From Deltaproteobacteria bacterium (GTDB lineage: Bacteria; Bdellovibrionota; Bdellovibrionia; Bdellovibrionales; JAMPXM01): 64,000 nt of DNA. Position numbers and translations under genes: made by a program. Below, piece by piece: positions 42,013-50,907 of this stretch. Under the pieces are notes generated by a model that saw only the letters and a list, made by a program, of their open reading frames with translations, did no database searches and was not told the DNA's origin. Location: assembly GCA_017302795.1 (NCBI GenBank), contig JAFLCB010000016.1, positions 1 through 64,000 on the forward strand, written 5' to 3'. Position 1 is the stretch's first letter, and each line of letters opens with the position of its first letter.

Positions 42013-43155
42013 ATGTCTGATACAAGCTTTTCTGGGCGCCGAAAAATCGCAATTCTGCAAACTGCTTTTTTGGGCGATACGCTTTTGACAGTTCCCCTAG
42101 CAAAAAATCTAATTGCCTCCGAGGTCTTGAGCGAAGATTTGGCCATCATTTGTCGAAAGGGGTACGGCGAACTGTTGCGAGAGACAGGACTCTTCGGAAA
42201 AGTCCTTGAGATTGAAAAAGGTAAAAGTGAAACCTATGCTCTCGCTAAGTCAGACTTGAATCAATGGTGGAAGTCGGCTTCAAGTCGACTTCTTCTAAGT
42301 CCACACGAGTCTCCCAGATCTCGTCTCTGGGCGGCAGGACTTCGGCTGCAGTCAAGGCTTTTGGGTAAAGACCCAGTCATAACAGTGGGCTATCGCTCGC
42401 GCCCATTTGGAGTCCTGTCGTTTCTTTACACGAGAAAATTAGATCGTCAGATGAGGTTGCCCGAAGCCCTTCGCCAACTTTTACTTTTACAAGCGGACGA
42501 TTTTCTCAACTCAGATTTGTGGCGTGAACGTCTTTCTGGGTTTCTGCTAGATAGTCACCTCCCAGGTGGGCTCAAAGATGACGGAACACTTGCGTCGGTT
42601 CCTGAGTGGGCGTCGATGGAGGTTTCTCGCTTTTCGGGCGTTGCCAAGAATCCGCGACAGGTTGCGTTTGCACCTGGTTCGGTATGGGCAACTAAGCAAT
42701 GGACACAAGATGGATACACAGCGGTGGGCATTGAGGCAATTAGGCGCGGATTCAAAGTCGTGATTGTTGGCACCAAGGAAGAACGTGAGCTTTGCGACAA
42801 AATAGCATTTCGAATCAACGAGGTATCGGTCGGTTCGGGGGCCGAATCTTTTGCAGGAAGGCTGTCGCTGATCGAAACGGCTGATGTAATTGCGAAATCC
42901 GAAATCGCGTATGTGAATGATTCTGGAGCTATGCATTTAGCTAGCTTGGCCGGAACAAAATCAGTGTGTTTCTTTGGACCGACAGTTTTGGATTTTGGCT
43001 ATCGGCCTTGGAACAACAATGCGGTCGTGCTGCAAGCAGAAGAAAAGCTTAACTGTCGACCGTGCGGTCTGCATGGTGCCCAGAAGTGTCCGATCGGGAC
43101 CCATACCTGCATGAAGTCGATCGAGCCGAATCGAGCAATTCAGCATTTGGACTAA
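42013..43155 (+). CDS. GT9 glycosyltransferase (lipopolysaccharide heptosyltransferase type)
   Basis: A 380-residue enzyme of the WaaC/WaaF family. The N-terminus KIAILQTAFLGDTLLTVPLAKNLI carries the GD motif of the catalytic base. VAFAPGSVWATKQWTQDGYTAVG (about 217) is the LPS-heptosyltransferase substrate loop, and IAYVNDSGAMHLASLAGTKSVCFFGPT (about 295) is the donor-binding site. CRPCGLHGAQKCPIGTHTCM closes the protein with the usual four Cys. It follows the other GT9 by 12 bp; together they probably extend the inner core. Its stop overlaps the convergent gene at 43152 by 4 bp. Confidence 0.85.
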   Translation: MSDTSFSGRRKIAILQTAFLGDTLLTVPLAKNLIASEVLSEDLAIICRKGYGELLRETGLFGKVLEIEKGKSETYALAKSDLNQWWKSASSRLLLSPHESPRSRLWAAGLRLQSRLLGKDPVITVGYRSRPFGVLSFLYTRKLDRQMRLPEALRQLLLLQADDFLNSDLWRERLSGFLLDSHLPGGLKDDGTLASVPEWASMEVSRFSGVAKNPRQVAFAPGSVWATKQWTQDGYTAVGIEAIRRGFKVVIVGTKEERELCDKIAFRINEVSVGSGAESFAGRLSLIETADVIAKSEIAYVNDSGAMHLASLAGTKSVCFFGPTVLDFGYRPWNNNAVVLQAEEKLNCRPCGLHGAQKCPIGTHTCMKSIEPNRAIQHLD

Positions 43156-43688
43156 ATAGATTTAGTTGGAATTTTCCACATCTTTAACTTGGATACCCAA
43201 GGGAGTGGCTGAAATTCGCCCTTGGCTTCAAATCCGTTTTCTTCAAAATTCTCAAATAGAAAGCCGCCGTGTTCATCGGTTACTAGGCATATTGACGGTT
43301 TAGATAGCGAAAGCACCTTTGAAGTCTCATTGAGAATTTTCTGAATCAAATCAACTTTTAATTGCGAACTTATTCCGAGGAGGACCTTTTTGGCTTCAAG
43401 TGGAAACCATCGCAAACCATATTTGGTTCCCGAACTGACGATTGCTTCTATTTCGATGTTCGGCGCCGCTTCGAGCTCCCGAACAAAGGCAATCCCAAGA
43501 AAGCGCGCAGTGGTGTCGGGATTTTCAACAAATATCACGAAACTGGTTTGGTTGTAGAGCGGGTCGCGTTGCCCGACGGCTCGAAGAACCTGTGCTGGTT
43601 CCTCGATCTCAAGACCGTAGAATGGATTGCTGTTGAGCTCTACTATTTCCGAGTCCGACAGTTTTGAGAATTGCTTGTATGAGATCAC
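43152..43688 (-). CDS. Hypothetical protein, possibly GNAT-like
   Basis: A 178-residue soluble protein that I cannot place with confidence. The sequence alternates beta strands (FVIFVENPDTTARFLGIAFVREL, SICLVTDEHGGFLFENFEENGFEAKGEF) in a way that recalls N-acetyltransferase folds. The last part resembles a GNAT GF-motif followed by a terminal strand, but a clear acetyl-CoA loop (Q/RxxGxG/A) is missing. Its 3' end overlaps the heptosyltransferase stop by 4 bp. It begins 22 bp downstream of the response-regulator gene's 3' end, on the same strand, so it could be cotranscribed with the kinase-regulator pair. Confidence 0.5.
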   Translation of the reverse strand: MISYKQFSKLSDSEIVELNSNPFYGLEIEEPAQVLRAVGQRDPLYNQTSFVIFVENPDTTARFLGIAFVRELEAAPNIEIEAIVSSGTKYGLRWFPLEAKKVLLGISSQLKVDLIQKILNETSKVLSLSKPSICLVTDEHGGFLFENFEENGFEAKGEFQPLPWVSKLKMWKIPTKSI

Positions 43689-43709
43689 GACTTCATCCGT
43701 GGCTTCGGT

Positions 43710-45122
43710 TCAATCCTTAAAATCGTCGACATTAATTTCGTAACGTTTAATTTTTCGCAACAAAGTGTTTTTTGGAATATTGGCTTCCGCCACTGTTTTG
43801 TTGATACGACCTTTGTTGGCCCTCAGAGCCGAAACGATGAACTCTTTTTCCGCCTGTTCTTTGAAGGCATCGTAATCCAGCACGCCTTGCGCCGATATCT
43901 GGGCCGACTGAACGGGAGCCATGTTTTCTTTTGCTTTATTGATAACGGTTTCTGGAAGCGAAGAGACTGTGATGCGGTCCGAATTTTCAACAATGAACGC
44001 ACGTTCGATGACGTTTTCTAGCTCGCGAATATTGCCGGGCCAGCGATACTGTTTTAACACATGCATGGCATCGTCGTTGATCGCGGTGATCTGCCGGTTG
44101 TGAGCGCGAGTAAAGCGTTTCATAAAGTATTGCGAGAGTTCGCCGATGTCATCGGTTCGCTCGCGAAGTGGCGGTAGGAAAATCGGCATGACATTGAGGC
44201 GATAGAAAAGATCTTCGCGGAAAGTTCCTTCTTCGATCATTTTTTCTAAATTGCGGTTGGTTGCAGCGATGATCCGAGCATCCGTTTTCACTTCCCGGTT
44301 CGAACCGACTGGCATGAATTTTCGCTCTTGAAGAACACGCAAGAGACGAACTTGCATTTCCGGCTTCAACTCTGCAACTTCGTCGAGAAAAATGGTACCA
44401 TTGTTGGCAAGTTGAAACTTTCCGATTTTTCGTTCATGCGCGCCGGTGAACGAGCCCTTTTCGTGGCCGAAAAGTTCGCTCTCCATTAAATTTTCGGGGA
44501 TAGCGCCGCAATTGATGGCGATCATCGAACCCGATTTTCGGGGCGAGTTGAAATGGATCGCACGAGCGACTAATTCTTTTCCAGTTCCATTTTCACCGCG
44601 AATCAAAACGGTCGTATCGACCTTGCAAAGACGGTGAATGAGATCAAAAACGTCGCGCATTTTTTTGCTGGTGCCGACAAATTCGCTGTCGATGTCATCG
44701 TCAAAAATAGGATTAGAAAGAGCCAGACGAGAGACCATCTCGCGCGCTTCGTTCGCACGGGTCACGATTTCAATCAGTCGCTGCGGCTGGACTGGTTTCT
44801 CTAAATAATCGTAGGCGCCTTCTTTGATCGCTGCGACCGCGTCTTGAAGGTTAGAGTGCGCCGTCATTAGGACAACAAACGTTCGCGGATCATGAGCCCT
44901 AATTAATTTTAATGCGTCGATGCCGGTAAGATTCGGCATTCGAACGTCCATGAGAACGAGATCCCAGTCAGCACTTTTAAACTTTTCGACTGCCTCTCGC
45001 CCATCGGCAGCCTCTTCGATATCAAACTCGAAGTCGGGCATCGAATTGCGTAGAATAGAAATAACTGATTTGCGCAGTTCCGCTTCATCGTCGACGATTA
45101 GTGCTTGAATTCGTTTTTTCAT
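43710..45122 (-). CDS. NtrC-type sigma-54 response regulator
   Basis: A 470-residue three-domain regulator. The receiver (1-125) has the DDE pocket (ALIVDDEAELRK), phospho-acceptor Asp in WDLVLMDVRMPN and Lys in YLEKPVQPQRL. The AAA+ domain (about 155-385) has Walker A GENGTGKE, the sigma-54 contact loop as GSFTGA (Ala to Ser), and Walker B TIFLDEVAEL. The Fis-like HTH at the C-terminus is VAEANIPKNTLLRKIKRYEI. The histidine kinase gene lies immediately upstream with a 27-bp gap, so they form a cognate pair. It should activate RpoN-dependent promoters; none was recognised nearby. Confidence 0.93.
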   Translation of the reverse strand: MKKRIQALIVDDEAELRKSVISILRNSMPDFEFDIEEAADGREAVEKFKSADWDLVLMDVRMPNLTGIDALKLIRAHDPRTFVVLMTAHSNLQDAVAAIKEGAYDYLEKPVQPQRLIEIVTRANEAREMVSRLALSNPIFDDDIDSEFVGTSKKMRDVFDLIHRLCKVDTTVLIRGENGTGKELVARAIHFNSPRKSGSMIAINCGAIPENLMESELFGHEKGSFTGAHERKIGKFQLANNGTIFLDEVAELKPEMQVRLLRVLQERKFMPVGSNREVKTDARIIAATNRNLEKMIEEGTFREDLFYRLNVMPIFLPPLRERTDDIGELSQYFMKRFTRAHNRQITAINDDAMHVLKQYRWPGNIRELENVIERAFIVENSDRITVSSLPETVINKAKENMAPVQSAQISAQGVLDYDAFKEQAEKEFIVSALRANKGRINKTVAEANIPKNTLLRKIKRYEINVDDFKD

Positions 45123-45149
45123 ATTTCCCCCATGAAACAGGCCTCTAGA

Positions 45150-47054
45150 TCAGGTCGGAATGCGAAAGCCTATTTTAGTCCCACTTCCAGACGGTGATTC
45201 TAGGAATACCGTCCCCCCGTGAAGTTCGACGAAGTATTTCACGAGATAGAGCCCAAGGCCAGAGCCAGTCGCTGTGTTATTAGCCTTTAAGCCCCGTGTA
45301 AATTTATTCCACACCAGTGGCTGATCCTCGATTGGAATTCCTGGCCCAGAATCCTGGACAGTCACGACAACTTGGGAGTTTTCCTCGGTCGAAATGACCC
45401 GAACCGCTCCGCCATTTGGAGGCGTGTACTTGATCGCGTTTTCTACTAGGTTATGGATCATTTCTTCGAGAAGCGTCGAGTCGGCTTCAATCGAAAACAG
45501 AGGCTCAAGCTCGGCTGTAATCTGAAGCTGTTTTTCTGAAGCCAGAGGCCTGAGGCGACCCAGGACGCGCTCAATGGCTTCGTTGACGTCGACTGGTTCC
45601 CGAGTGATGGCGAATTCGCGGGCTTCAATTTTGGTCACCTGAAGAATGCTGCGAATGTAGCGATGTAAATCGTCCGATGAGCGGCGAAGGTTTTTGAGAT
45701 CGTCCGCCACTTCGCCTTCAATGCCTCTGGAAAGAAGACGGTCGCAAATCGCCTGAATTTTAGAAATGGGCGTTTTGAGATCGTGGCTCATCATGCTGAC
45801 AAAGTTTGTTTTCAGCTGCTCAAGTTCTTCTGCAGCCTTTCGGTCTTGTTCTAGGCGCCAATTACGAGCTTCGTTAGCCGAAACCTGATGGCTTAAGAAA
45901 ACAATGTAGGTCACGGCGATTTGCACCACGGGACCAATCGCCGGAATCCAGACTGCGAAGGAATCGAAGATCCAGGCAGAAAGCGACAACCAGCAAAGCG
46001 CACCGAAGACGATCCCGAAAATTACGACGGGCTGGGGGTAGCTGAGAAGAAAAGCTACAGCCGCGAAGACCAGGATCCCGGAGACCAAAAAGGAAATCCA
46101 AAGTGAAATTCTTTTTGGAACTTTGTTCCGTAAAATATTGTCTGTGATGTTTGCGACCGCTTCTGCCCGGCTCATCCGACCCAGCGGAGTCGTGTACGCT
46201 TCGGTTGAGTCCGAACGATTGCCGATGATCACTAGTTTCCCGTTGAAGGCCTCAGGGGGAACTCGTCCTTCAAGTAAATCGCGAACTGAAACTGTCGGAA
46301 ATGATCCAGCGGCACCGAGAAAATTAATTTCAACGGGAGCTTCAAAATCCTCAGGCTGTGAGCCGTCAATGCCGCTCTCTAGTGTGCGAGTTTCTGCCCC
46401 ACTTTGAAGTTTTGCGCCTTCAGCGGATTTAGCGATGTCAGCTAGGCGCGATCCCATGTGCGGAATTTGAATTAGCGACCGCGAATAGCGGCGAAGGGTG
46501 CCATCGTCGTCCACACGAAGGCTTCGTATGGCGATATTGCGATTGTACGTCGTTGCAAAAACGGGAATAAGAGCCCGACCGGCACTATCCAGATCTGCTC
46601 CCCACACCACGCGCGGATCTTCAAAAAGCGCTCGGGTTGCGGGTCCCAGCTTTCCGGTTCGGACACCTTCGCCAAAATGAAAAGTGACGCCGACAGCGGA
46701 AGGAAGATCCGCTAATACACGGGACAGCACGCGTTCCCACAAAACTGTGTTCCAAAAAATCTGATCACCAGCGAGCGAAACTTCTTTTAAGGGGCGCAGA
46801 GTATTTCGAATTTGTGGATCGAGCTCCAGCCAATCGCGCTCATTGACGTCGACGATCACGATTCGAGAATCCAAAGCACCCGGTCGAGGTCCCCGTAGTT
46901 TGTAACGCAAATCGTGATTTGCAGACTGATCGATGGTGATCAAAATAGCGCCGACGGCCCAACAAAGGAGGGCGCGTACCGCCACGGTCCGCCGCCGCCA
47001 AAGGCGCAGAAACAAGCCGTGGGTTTGTCTGGACAATTTTCGAACTGGGCCCAT
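45150..47054 (-). CDS. CHASE2-domain sensor histidine kinase
   Basis: A 634-residue membrane kinase. One N-terminal span (about 28-45) leads to a large periplasmic CHASE2 domain (about 60-335, RIVIVDVNERDWLELDPQIR early, VVIIGNRSDSTEAYTTPLGRMSRAEAVANITDNIL late). Three close spans follow (about 335-400). The dimerisation domain has the phospho-His in FVSMMSHDLKTPISK near 432, then N-box LVENAIKYTPP, G1 DSGPGIPIED and G2 GSGLGLYLVKYF. CHASE2 sensors pick up unknown extracellular cues. It is upstream of its NtrC-type partner, and divergent from ribF with about 65 bp between. Confidence 0.93.
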   Translation of the reverse strand: MGPVRKLSRQTHGLFLRLWRRRTVAVRALLCWAVGAILITIDQSANHDLRYKLRGPRPGALDSRIVIVDVNERDWLELDPQIRNTLRPLKEVSLAGDQIFWNTVLWERVLSRVLADLPSAVGVTFHFGEGVRTGKLGPATRALFEDPRVVWGADLDSAGRALIPVFATTYNRNIAIRSLRVDDDGTLRRYSRSLIQIPHMGSRLADIAKSAEGAKLQSGAETRTLESGIDGSQPEDFEAPVEINFLGAAGSFPTVSVRDLLEGRVPPEAFNGKLVIIGNRSDSTEAYTTPLGRMSRAEAVANITDNILRNKVPKRISLWISFLVSGILVFAAVAFLLSYPQPVVIFGIVFGALCWLSLSAWIFDSFAVWIPAIGPVVQIAVTYIVFLSHQVSANEARNWRLEQDRKAAEELEQLKTNFVSMMSHDLKTPISKIQAICDRLLSRGIEGEVADDLKNLRRSSDDLHRYIRSILQVTKIEAREFAITREPVDVNEAIERVLGRLRPLASEKQLQITAELEPLFSIEADSTLLEEMIHNLVENAIKYTPPNGGAVRVISTEENSQVVVTVQDSGPGIPIEDQPLVWNKFTRGLKANNTATGSGLGLYLVKYFVELHGGTVFLESPSGSGTKIGFRIPT

Positions 47055-47120
47055 TAACGCTATGTAGCAAGACTCGGGGTCGTTTGTCTATTGATGGTAG
47101 GGTCAGTCATGGAGAAATCG

Positions 47121-48098
47121 ATGCGAGTTTACAATGGAGTGGCAGAATACGCGGTTGCCCCGGGTACTGCGTATGGCTCTGCAAGCTGTCTGACGATTGG
47201 AAATTTTGACGGCGTCCACCGTGGACACCAGGCTCTTATTCGACAGACCATTTTAAAAGCCCGAACACTCGGCATTCCGGCGGTCGTCTTTACCTTCGAG
47301 CCACACCCGCTGGCAGTCTTGCGGCCTGAGTTGAAACTTAAGCGCCTTTTCGACGGCGAGGATCGTCGTGAGCGCCTCGCGGCTTTGGGTGTTGATGTTT
47401 TGGTTATAGAACCGTTTTCTCGAGCCTTTTCGCAGCTGACGCCGGAGCAATTTCTGTTGGATTGTATTCTTAAGCCATTTCAGCCTCGGGCAGTGATCGT
47501 TGGCTATGACTTCAGTTTTGGAGCTAATCGGTCTGGCTCGATTGATTTTCTGCGGACGCACTTGAAAATGATTTCTGAAGTGGAAGTCGTCCCCCCATTT
47601 TCAGTTGAAATTGACGGTCATTCGACCATTGTCTCTTCGACCCGTATTCGTCAGGCGCTTGCCACCGGTAAGGCGGAAGACGCCGGTTTGCTTTTAGGGC
47701 GGCCATACACACTTCGTGGCCGAATTAAAAAGGGTAAAGGTAGAGGCAAGACGATCGGAATCCCGACCGCAAATCTAGATGTAACAGTCGAATCAAGCAT
47801 ATTGCCTGGAGTTTACGCGGCCTGGGCCGGCGTTCGCGGTCGCAAGGAAGCTGCGCTAGTGAACATCGGTAAAAACCCCACTTTTGAGGCCGATGCTAAG
47901 GAACTTCACATCGAAGCGCACCTTCCAAATTACGATGGAAACAGAGACGGCGACATCTACGGTGAAGTTCTCGAACTTGAGTTTGTGAAGCGGATCCGAG
48001 ATGAAAAAAAATTTAGCTCAAGTGATGAACTCGTAAAACAAGTTCGCGCCGATATTCAGGCTGGTCTCGTACTCTTGGCGCATGAGAGTCGAAGATGA
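47121..48098 (+). CDS. ribF: Bifunctional riboflavin kinase / FAD synthetase
   Basis: A 325-residue enzyme making FMN and then FAD. ATG 47121 has GGAGA six bases ahead; other in-frame starts (47091, 47109) are possible. The N-terminal FAD-synthetase domain has SCLTIGNFDGVHRGHQALI near 24, TFEPHPLAVLRP, and VIVGYDFSFGANRSG. The C-terminal kinase domain has the GRPYTLRGRIKKGKGRGKTIGIPTANL block near 197 with the PTAN motif, and LHIEAHLPNYDGDIYG-like residues further on. No FMN riboswitch is visible upstream. The stop overlaps the next gene by 4 bp. Confidence 0.95.
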   Translation: MRVYNGVAEYAVAPGTAYGSASCLTIGNFDGVHRGHQALIRQTILKARTLGIPAVVFTFEPHPLAVLRPELKLKRLFDGEDRRERLAALGVDVLVIEPFSRAFSQLTPEQFLLDCILKPFQPRAVIVGYDFSFGANRSGSIDFLRTHLKMISEVEVVPPFSVEIDGHSTIVSSTRIRQALATGKAEDAGLLLGRPYTLRGRIKKGKGRGKTIGIPTANLDVTVESSILPGVYAAWAGVRGRKEAALVNIGKNPTFEADAKELHIEAHLPNYDGNRDGDIYGEVLELEFVKRIRDEKKFSSSDELVKQVRADIQAGLVLLAHESRR

Positions 48099-48916
48099 AA
48101 CGCACTTTGATTTCTGTCGGTGCAGATGACCGGGAAAAAGCGTTTCACGTTTCAATGGCACGGGCGATGGAAACGCCAGACGATGTCCGCCTGACTCACC
48201 TATCGGAGCTTACTGCCGCAGATCATCCCGCTGCTTTGGTTCGTCTCTTCGGAGAAGCCGGCAGGGAAGCTTTGACCTGGCTCGGAACCCATGGCCGCGC
48301 GTCGTCAGAAACGGCGGTGATCGGATATGCAGATGGGCTTTTGTTGGATCAGAATGAACCGCCGCGCGCAGTGAGTGTTTTGCCTCAAGCGATGCTAGCG
48401 GCAATGGCGAAGGACAAAGTAAAATTCGACATGAGCGGTGCAGGGCTTATCGTTGGTGTCACTGATTTCACGAGATCAATCGCGGCGTCAATCGCAAGAC
48501 TTGGTGTAAAGCGCATCATGCTGGTGGATGCGGATGATATGAAATCGGAAAAAATGGCTACCGCTTTAAGTAGGCGATTGATCGGAATACAGTTTGAACC
48601 GCTTTCAAGATCGAGGTTGACCCAGATTCCTTCCGAAGCTTCGATTGCGATCAACCTGACCCACAGTTTTGACGATTCCATATTGGAAGAGTCGATTTTG
48701 GAGGATGTTTCCTACTTGAACTTTCTTCGAGCCGGCGGAATTTGGATAGACTGGACTGGGGCTTCCATCGAGCGAGGATTTTCGGACGAAATCGCAAATG
48801 CAGGTGCGACAGTCTTTGATCCTGATCACGTGCGCCGCTGGCGAGATGCCTATTTGCTTTCCCTAGCGACTGGACGTAGGGCGGAGGATTTTTTTGAAGA
48901 AATGAGTAAGAAATAG
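48095..48916 (+). CDS. AroE-like Rossmann-fold protein
   Basis: A 273-residue protein, weakly resembling shikimate dehydrogenase. The C-terminal half has a nucleotide-binding-like strand-helix (GAGLIVGVTDFTRSIAASIARLGVKRIMLVDADDMKSEKMATALSRR, about 108-160). Next comes IPSEASIAINLTHSF, resembling AroE's INATPxG region with the Pro lost, and GIWIDWTGAS. The N-terminal half, about 100 residues, lacks the shikimate-binding SxS and NxT motifs I would expect, so catalysis on shikimate is doubtful. It overlaps ribF by 4 bp and precedes the pilus genes. A 7-bp CCGGGGC/GCCCCGG inverted pair follows it. Confidence 0.55.
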   Translation: MKRTLISVGADDREKAFHVSMARAMETPDDVRLTHLSELTAADHPAALVRLFGEAGREALTWLGTHGRASSETAVIGYADGLLLDQNEPPRAVSVLPQAMLAAMAKDKVKFDMSGAGLIVGVTDFTRSIAASIARLGVKRIMLVDADDMKSEKMATALSRRLIGIQFEPLSRSRLTQIPSEASIAINLTHSFDDSILEESILEDVSYLNFLRAGGIWIDWTGASIERGFSDEIANAGATVFDPDHVRRWRDAYLLSLATGRRAEDFFEEMSKK

Positions 48917-49073
48917 AAAACCGGGGCTCGTCGTAGGTCCGGTCTGTCATATGGGCTGATGCCCCGGCATGTTATTAAATATAGAATAAGAGTGTGGAAG
49001 TGTGCCGGAGTCCGAGGATGGAGTCCGCTACCGATATTTGAATCATTCGATTTTCAGCGACCAAGGAGTGGTC

Positions 49074-50831
49074 ATGTCTCAATCAGGCTCTTCGAGCAAC
49101 GGCGGAACCAATTCTGGCGTTGGCGTAAAAAAGACGGTCGGCGAACTTCTTGTCGTTGAGAAAAAAGTTTCAGCGATTCAATTGGCTGAAGCGCGCGATG
49201 ACCAGAAGAAACATGGCGGTCGTCTGACTTCAGCGTTAGTTCGCTTGGGCCATATGAAAGACAAGGAGCTCGCTGAGTTTCTTGGGGCCCAGTACAATGT
49301 GCCAGCCGTCGACCTCGAGCATTTTGAAATCGATGAAGTGACTTTGGCATCAGTAACCCGTGAAATTTGTGAAAAACATATGATTATCCCAGTGTCTCGT
49401 GCGGGCGACACGCTCGTAGTCGCGTTTTCTGATCCTTCGAACCTGTTTGTTCGCGACGACTTGCGATTTATTACGAAATGTAAAATCGAAGTTGTCGTCG
49501 CAGCCGAAAACTCGATTCAAAAAGCGATTGAAAAGTACTACCGAAAGGGCGCAGATCTTGGCCGACTTGTCGACGAGATGGAAAACTCAGACGAGGCCCT
49601 TAACTTCACGCAATCCCTGGAAGCACTTGCTCTCGACAAAGACGGCGACAGCGGACCAATCGTAAAGTTTGTGAACCTCATGCTTGCAGAATCCATTAAG
49701 TTAAAAGCGTCGGATATACACATCGAACCGTACGAGAAACGATTTCGCGTTCGGTTTCGTATTGACGGCCTTTTGCATGAAAAAATCCAGCCACCGCCGG
49801 GGATCGCCGCAGGACTCGTAAGCCGTTTGAAAATCATGTCTCGCTTGGATATTGCCGAGCGCCGCAAACCGCAAGATGGTCGCTTGAAGGTAAAAACTGC
49901 AGCCGGCCTTGAGGTCGATTTCCGGGTGAGCGTTATGCCGACGCTGTTCGGTGAAAAAGTCGTTATGCGTCTTTTGGATAAGGGAAACTTAAAGCTTGAT
50001 ATGACCAAGCTAGGTTTCGAAGAAGACGATCTCGCCGTGTTTCGCGAAAAGATCAACGAGCCGCAAGGACTCGTTCTTGTTACAGGGCCAACGGGCTCCG
50101 GAAAAACGGTCACGTTGTATTCTGCGCTGCAATCGCTAAACGATCCGCAGATCAACATTTCGACTGCGGAAGATCCGGTGGAATTCAACTTGGATGGGAT
50201 CAACCAGGTACAGGTAAACGCCGACATCGGGTTTGATTTTGCCGATGCACTTCGCTCTTTCCTGCGTCAGGACCCTGACGTTATTCTGGTGGGGGAGATT
50301 CGAGATTTGACCACAGCTCAGGTTGCTTTCAAGGCAGCCAGTACGGGCCACTTGGTTTTATCTACTCTTCACACCAACGATGCCCCTTCGACTGTGTCTC
50401 GTCTTTTAGATATGGGCGTTGCACCTTATGTAATTACTTCGACAGTGTCGCTCGTGTTGGCGCAACGTCTAGCGGGTAAAGTCTGCGATCGCTGCCGAGA
50501 ACCGCATAAAATCGAAAAAGCGGCACTGATCAAAGCTGGTGTTCCCGAAGTAGAAGTGAATGAGTACGAAACTGTTCGTGGCGCTGGATGCGCGAACTGT
50601 AACGGCTCGGGTGTAAAGGGTCGGGTCGCAATGTACGAAGTCATGACCATGACGGATGTCTTACGCGAAGCGATTTTAAGCGGAGCCGGTCCGGTCGAAA
50701 TTAAGCGCGCTGCTTTGAAAGGTGGAATGCGCTCGCTTCGCAAGGCCGGTCTAATGAAACTGAAAAAAGGCGAGATCTCGTTCGAGCAACTATTGGCAAT
50801 GACCATTAGTGACGAACAAGCGCTAAAGTAA
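49074..50831 (+). CDS. pilB: Type IV pilus assembly ATPase PilB
   Basis: A 585-residue hexameric motor that polymerises pilin. ATG 49074 has AAGGAG eight bases upstream. The N-terminal MshEN domain (about 20-165) includes LTSALVRLGHMKDKELAEFLGAQYNVPAVDLE, a fold that can bind c-di-GMP. The ATPase core has KASDIHIEPYEKRFRVRFRIDGLLHE, Walker A GPTGSGKT near 342, the Asp box (STAEDPVEF), Walker B DPDVILVGEIRD, the His box STLHTNDAPST, and a tetracysteine zinc site (VCDRC near 470, GCANC near 505). It starts the pilB-pilT-pilC-pilS-pilR run. Confidence 0.96.
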   Translation: MSQSGSSSNGGTNSGVGVKKTVGELLVVEKKVSAIQLAEARDDQKKHGGRLTSALVRLGHMKDKELAEFLGAQYNVPAVDLEHFEIDEVTLASVTREICEKHMIIPVSRAGDTLVVAFSDPSNLFVRDDLRFITKCKIEVVVAAENSIQKAIEKYYRKGADLGRLVDEMENSDEALNFTQSLEALALDKDGDSGPIVKFVNLMLAESIKLKASDIHIEPYEKRFRVRFRIDGLLHEKIQPPPGIAAGLVSRLKIMSRLDIAERRKPQDGRLKVKTAAGLEVDFRVSVMPTLFGEKVVMRLLDKGNLKLDMTKLGFEEDDLAVFREKINEPQGLVLVTGPTGSGKTVTLYSALQSLNDPQINISTAEDPVEFNLDGINQVQVNADIGFDFADALRSFLRQDPDVILVGEIRDLTTAQVAFKAASTGHLVLSTLHTNDAPSTVSRLLDMGVAPYVITSTVSLVLAQRLAGKVCDRCREPHKIEKAALIKAGVPEVEVNEYETVRGAGCANCNGSGVKGRVAMYEVMTMTDVLREAILSGAGPVEIKRAALKGGMRSLRKAGLMKLKKGEISFEQLLAMTISDEQALK

Positions 50832-50907
50832 ACCGTTAAAGCTAGTGGCCAGTAAATTGGCCAGTAGAATAGCCAGTGATGCATCTTAGATTTGGAGACG
50901 TGCCGGT

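Noticed and set aside
48917-49073. Sigma-54 promoter in front of pilB
   Set aside because: No GG-N10-GC element with the expected TGGCAC/TTGC bases could be found by eye in this gap.
49538-50227. 229-residue minus-strand frame inside pilB (and similar long antisense frames at 28739, 34546, 18122, 24183)
   Set aside because: These follow from codon bias of well-recognised genes on the plus strand; none has a ribosome site or a plausible fold.
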